The position numbers and the translations under genes are program-made. Below, piece by piece: positions 13,409 through 16,291 of a DNA stretch of 16,291 bases (positions are counted from its first letter, which is position 1; the number at the start of each line of letters is the position of its first letter). The DNA is from DASPFV01 sp035620975 (GTDB lineage Bacteria > Acidobacteriota > Vicinamibacteria > Vicinamibacterales > 2-12-FULL-66-21), in NCBI GenBank assembly GCA_035620975.1, contig DASPFV010000328.1, positions 1 through 16,291 on the forward strand, read 5' to 3'. The notes beneath the pieces are model-generated. The model had not been told where the DNA came from. It was given only the letters and a program-made list of their open reading frames with translations, and made no database searches.

Positions 13409-15544
13409 ATGTCACTTGATCCCCTCGACCCCGTCCTCGAAGTCGAACGCTACGAGCTCTCGGAGGCGCCGGCCTGGCGGTTCGACCTGGAGCGCCGCGA
13501 GTTCCTCCGCATCTTTGGCGCGATGGGTGGCGGGCTTGCGGTCGTGATCTCCATGCCAGGCATGTCTGCGCAGGAGTCCGGCGCGCCAGGGCAGCGCAAC
13601 GTCGCCGCCCGCGAGCTGGGGGCCTGGCTCCACATCGACGAGCAGGGGCGGATCGCGGTGTTCACCGGGAAGACCGAGATCGGGCAGAACATCCGCACGT
13701 CGCTCGCGCAATCGGTCGCCGACGAGCTGCGGGTGCCGCTCACGGCCGTTTCGATGGTGATGGCGGATACCGATCTGGTTCCTTACGACGCGGGCACCTT
13801 CGGATCGCAATCGACGCCGCGCATGGCGCCGCAGCTCGCCCGGGCCGCGGCGGCCGCCCGCGAGCTGCTCCGGGATCGGGCGGCTGCGCTGTGGCAGATC
13901 GACAAGTCGGCGCTGACAGTCGCGGACGGTCGTGTGATCGGACCGCAGGGGCGCTCGGTCGGATTCGGCGACCTGACGCGCGGACAGAAGATGGCCGGAG
14001 CCGTGTCGGCCGACGCCGCGCTCGATGGCCCCGATGCCTGGCGCGAACGCGGCAAGCCGGTCCACAAAGTCAATGGGCGGGAGATCGTCACGGGGCAGCA
14101 CCGCTTCACGCCGGATCTCGTCAGGCCGGGCATGCTGTTCGGACGGATGATCCGGTCCGATGGCTACGACGGGACGCTCGCGAGCGTGGACGACCACAAG
14201 GCGCGCGCCATGAACGGCGTCACCGTCGTCCGGGACGGCGATTTCCTCGGCGTCGTGGCAGCGACCGAAGGGGCGGCCCGCCGCGCGGCGGCAGCCGTGC
14301 AGGCGAAGTGGACGCTGCCGTCCGATCAGCCGTCCGACGCGACGATCTACGACCATCTGCGGGCGAACCCCGGCGCGTCCGGCGGACGGGGCGGTCCTTC
14401 GGGGACGACGAGCGGAGATGTCGAGCGCGCGCGCGCGTCGGCCGCCCGGGTGTTCGAGGCGCGTTACCGGATTCCCTACATCGCCCACGTGCCGCTCGAG
14501 CCGCGGGCTGCGGTCGCTGAATGGGAGGGCGGAAGGCTGACCGTCTGGTGCGGCACCCAGCGCCCCTTCGGAGTGCGATCGGATCTGGCGTCGGCGTTCC
14601 GCCTTGGAGAGGCCCAGGTGCGTGTGATCGTGCCCGACACCGGATCCGCTTATGGCGGCAAGCACACGGGCGAGCACGCGATCGAAGCCGCGAGGCTCGC
14701 CAGGGCCGTCGGGAAACCGGTGAAGCTGGTGTGGACGCGCGCCGAGGAGTTCGCATACGGCTATTTCCGGCCGGCGGGCGTCATCGAGGTCCGCGCCGGC
14801 GTCGATGCGTCGGGCCGGATCGTCAGCTGGGAGTTCGACAATCTGAACTCCGGGGCCTCCGCCATTCGCACGCCCTACGAGGTTGCGAACCAGCGCATTC
14901 AGTTTCACCCGTCGACCTCGCCGCTCCGGCAGGGGTCGTATCGTGGTCTCGCGGCCACGGCCAATCACTACGCGCGCGAGATGCACATGGATGCGATCGC
15001 GCGCGAGCTGAAGATCGACGCAGTCGAGTTCCGCCTGCGCCATCTCCAGGACGCCCGGCTTCGGGCCGTGCTGACCGCGGCGGCGGAGAAGGGCGGCTGG
15101 GATCGGCCGTCGGCGCCCGGCCGCGGACGCGGGATCGCCTGCGGCACCGAAAAAGGCAGCTATGTGGCCGGTCTGGCGGAAGTGTCGCGAACGCCGGGCG
15201 GGTTCCGGGTAGACCGGCTCGTCGTGGCCTTCGAATGCGGGGCCATCGTGAATCCCGACGGCCTGCACAACCAGGTGGAGGGGGCCGTCGTCCAGGGCCT
15301 CGGCGGCGCGCTCTTCGAGCGCGTCGAGTTCTCGGGCGGGCGGCTCCTGAACGGGTCGATGGAGCAGTACCGCGTGCCGCGGTTCAGGGACATCCCTCCC
15401 ATCGAAGTCGTGCTCCTCGATCGGCGCGACCTCCCGTCGGCCGGCGCCGGCGAGACCCCGATCGTGTGCGTGGCCCCCGCGATCGGCAGTGCCGTCCGCG
15501 CACTGGGCCCCGTGGCCCCGGAGCTGCCCGTCCGGCTCGTGTAG
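13409..15544 (+). CDS. iorB: Molybdopterin-binding large subunit of molybdenum hydroxylase (isoquinoline 1-oxidoreductase beta-like)
   Basis: A 711-residue catalytic subunit that hydroxylates an aldehyde or N-heterocycle at a molybdopterin-cytosine-dinucleotide centre with water as oxygen source. A Tat export motif, ERREFLRIFG (28-37), followed by a hydrophobic stretch, places the complex in the periplasm. The order of parts is that of IorB, not xanthine dehydrogenase: the segment FTGKTEIGQNIRTSLAQ (85-101), normally C-terminal, comes first, then the hammerhead-like domain near 215-300, then the GSAYGGKHTGEH loop (412-423), QGSYRG (508-513) and the catalytic Glu682 in AGAGETP. It pairs with the [2Fe-2S] subunit 99 bases upstream, which lacks its own signal and probably travels folded with it. 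No FAD subunit is present, so the acceptor is likely a cytochrome; no c-type cytochrome or XdhC-like chaperone gene is in the window. ATG at 13409 has AAGG at 13396-13399. Substrate unknown. Confidence 0.92.
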   Translation: MSLDPLDPVLEVERYELSEAPAWRFDLERREFLRIFGAMGGGLAVVISMPGMSAQESGAPGQRNVAARELGAWLHIDEQGRIAVFTGKTEIGQNIRTSLAQSVADELRVPLTAVSMVMADTDLVPYDAGTFGSQSTPRMAPQLARAAAAARELLRDRAAALWQIDKSALTVADGRVIGPQGRSVGFGDLTRGQKMAGAVSADAALDGPDAWRERGKPVHKVNGREIVTGQHRFTPDLVRPGMLFGRMIRSDGYDGTLASVDDHKARAMNGVTVVRDGDFLGVVAATEGAARRAAAAVQAKWTLPSDQPSDATIYDHLRANPGASGGRGGPSGTTSGDVERARASAARVFEARYRIPYIAHVPLEPRAAVAEWEGGRLTVWCGTQRPFGVRSDLASAFRLGEAQVRVIVPDTGSAYGGKHTGEHAIEAARLARAVGKPVKLVWTRAEEFAYGYFRPAGVIEVRAGVDASGRIVSWEFDNLNSGASAIRTPYEVANQRIQFHPSTSPLRQGSYRGLAATANHYAREMHMDAIARELKIDAVEFRLRHLQDARLRAVLTAAAEKGGWDRPSAPGRGRGIACGTEKGSYVAGLAEVSRTPGGFRVDRLVVAFECGAIVNPDGLHNQVEGAVVQGLGGALFERVEFSGGRLLNGSMEQYRVPRFRDIPPIEVVLLDRRDLPSAGAGETPIVCVAPAIGSAVRALGPVAPELPVRLV

Positions 15545-15555
15545 CCTGCAGCACG

Positions 15556-15636
15556 TCGCACCCAAGGCACGTTTGCACCAAGTGCACCTCGCACCCAGGG
15601 CACCCTCGCACCCAGGGCACCTGGTGCACCGATGGC
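15556..15636. repeat. Repeat block A, expanded copy 2 (TCGCACCCAGGGCAC-type units)
   Basis: Starting 12 bases after the large-subunit stop, 15-base units of the TCGCACCCAGGGCAC type occur at 15556-15570, 15589-15603 and 15606-15620, with a degraded unit at about 15572-15587. The same 16-base tail seen at 12785-12800 ends the array. Bases 15588-15636 align with 12752-12800 at 46 of 49 positions; this copy has gained further units on its left. Units are separated by only two bases, so it is not a CRISPR array. Confidence 0.85.
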
Positions 15637-15698
15637 TGAAACCCCGTCCAGCGCGCCGCGAAGACGAGCGCATCGGCCTGACGGTCGGACTGTCGGGC
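15588..15698 (+). pseudogene. Deletion relic of a second [2Fe-2S] subunit gene region
   Basis: Two blocks that flank the [2Fe-2S] gene upstream recur here in the same order and orientation: block A (15588-15636) and block B (15647-15698). In the intact locus they are separated by 474 bases, which hold the start and all but the last dozen codons of the gene; here only 10 bases remain. Those 10 bases (TGAAACCCCG) still weakly resemble the gene's sequence just before block B. The final codons and stop are kept in frame. The simplest reading is a past tandem duplication followed by an internal deletion. A mobile or interspersed repeat that happens to supply the end of the gene is the alternative. 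Confidence 0.6.
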
Positions 15699-15984
15699 CA
15701 CCGCAGCGGGATCACGAATCCCGCGCCTCCGGCGGCCGCAGCGATACGGCATTGCACACGGTTGAGCAGAGTGCACGTCGCGACACAGTCCCGGGATGGG
15801 CAGCCTCGCCGGCACGTGTCCGGAAGTTGCTGCATACGTGGGACCTCCGGCCCAGACCTGCGCCGTACGGGTGTGGACTGCCGCTTGCCGTCTGAGGTCA
15901 ACAGAGCGCGTCGCGTCACGCGGTTCGTCGATGTCCGACGAGCCGTGAGGGCGGGGACTTCGCGCTGTTCGATGGAGGACGAAC
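15699..15984. other. Spacer before the last gene, with a 5' hairpin
   Basis: No gene is supported in these 286 bases. One clear structure is a hairpin at 15921-15945, CGGTTCGTCG-ATGTC-CGACGAGCCG: ten base pairs, one of them G-U, with a five-base loop, ending 39 bases before the GTG start of the next gene. No T-run follows it, so it looks more like a 5' untranslated structure than an intrinsic terminator. A ribosome-binding site GGAGG lies at 15974-15978. Confidence 0.45.
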
Positions 15985-16291
15985 GTGGCGGATACGCAAC
16001 ACGTATCGCAAGTACGCCGGGCCGCCTGGTGGAGTCATCGATGTGGTGTCGTGGTCGTCGCGTTCGCCGGCCTGCTGGCTACGCCGGCTGCAGCGGCGCA
16101 GCAGGGCGGCGGCACGGTCACCGAGGTCCACGATCGCGACGTGAACGGGAAAATCAGCACCATCGAGAAGGTCGTGACGCGGCACTCGAGCAGCAACGGC
16201 GAGCAGCAGGTCCTGATCGAAACCTACCTGCCCGGGATGCAGGAAGGGCGTCTGGTATTGAGCCGACGGGTCCGCCGTGTGACGACGGCCA
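15985..16291 (+). CDS. Secreted protein of unknown function, 3' end outside the window
   Basis: The first 102 residues of a gene that runs off the window edge. The GTG at 15985 has GGAGG at 15974-15978 with a six-base gap, a strong start signal. A signal peptide is clear: a basic n-region (RRAAWWSHR), a hydrophobic core CGVVVVAFAGLLA at 20-32 and an Ala-rich cleavage site PAAAA-QQ near residue 38. The mature part starts GGGTVTEVHDRDVNGKISTIEKV and continues with short polar beta-like stretches (QQVLIETYLPG, GRLVLSRRVRRVT). No family is recognised. An overlapping frame from an ATG at 15971 is also open but rich in Arg, Gly and His with no signal peptide, so it was set aside. Confidence 0.7.
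   Translation, partial: MADTQHVSQVRRAAWWSHRCGVVVVAFAGLLATPAAAAQQGGGTVTEVHDRDVNGKISTIEKVVTRHSSSNGEQQVLIETYLPGMQEGRLVLSRRVRRVTTA

Noticed and set aside
15556..15636. CRISPR array
   Set aside because: Units are separated by about two bases with no unique spacers, and no cas gene is present.
13412..15919. 835-codon open frame on the minus strand opposite the molybdopterin subunit
   Set aside because: Low-complexity Arg/His/Asp-rich product without motifs, against a plus-strand frame with a Tat motif and catalytic Glu.

Overview
The window is a GC-rich stretch of bacterial chromosome, probably from a soil Acidobacteriota member. The main taxonomic hint is a pair of long FtsX/MacB-type permeases with no ABC ATPase beside them (the acidobacterial duplicated orphan permease, ADOP, layout). 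A PQQ-type dehydrogenase, an IorAB-type molybdenum hydroxylase and short AT-richer repeat arrays in the spacers fit that picture. The phylum is an inference; there is no rRNA or other marker gene here.

Layout: bases 124-7408 hold a minus-strand run of three genes, transcribed as ADOP permease 2 (7408-4940), ADOP permease 1 (4610-2172) and a periplasmic PQQ-dependent dehydrogenase (2103-124). Both spacers inside this run carry degenerate 7-base repeats (GATTG/CAATC); the larger spacer has them in two opposed arms. A 150-base divergent spacer leads to a plus-strand run of three catabolic-looking enzymes: a DapA/NAL-family class I aldolase or lyase (7559-8464), an SDR-fold protein (8561-9340) and a monofunctional proline dehydrogenase (9419-10348). 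The first two lack the classical catalytic residues of their families. The spacer between them carries a different 7-base repeat.

Convergent to these is an Omp85/BamA-type outer-membrane protein (12679-10379) with an unusual N-terminal periplasmic domain. Divergent from it is a two-gene unit for a molybdenum hydroxylase: a [2Fe-2S] subunit (12839-13309) and a Tat-exported molybdopterin subunit (13409-15544). A secreted protein of unknown function starts at 15985 and runs off the window.

The most notable structure is a scar downstream of the molybdenum hydroxylase genes. A 49-base block from upstream of the [2Fe-2S] gene (46/49 identical) and a 52-base block covering its 3' end (49/52 identical) recur in the same order at 15588-15698, but the 474 bases between them are replaced by 10. 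This reads as a duplicated copy of the gene that lost almost all of its coding sequence. No tRNA, rRNA, CRISPR array, intact transposase or phage gene was seen.
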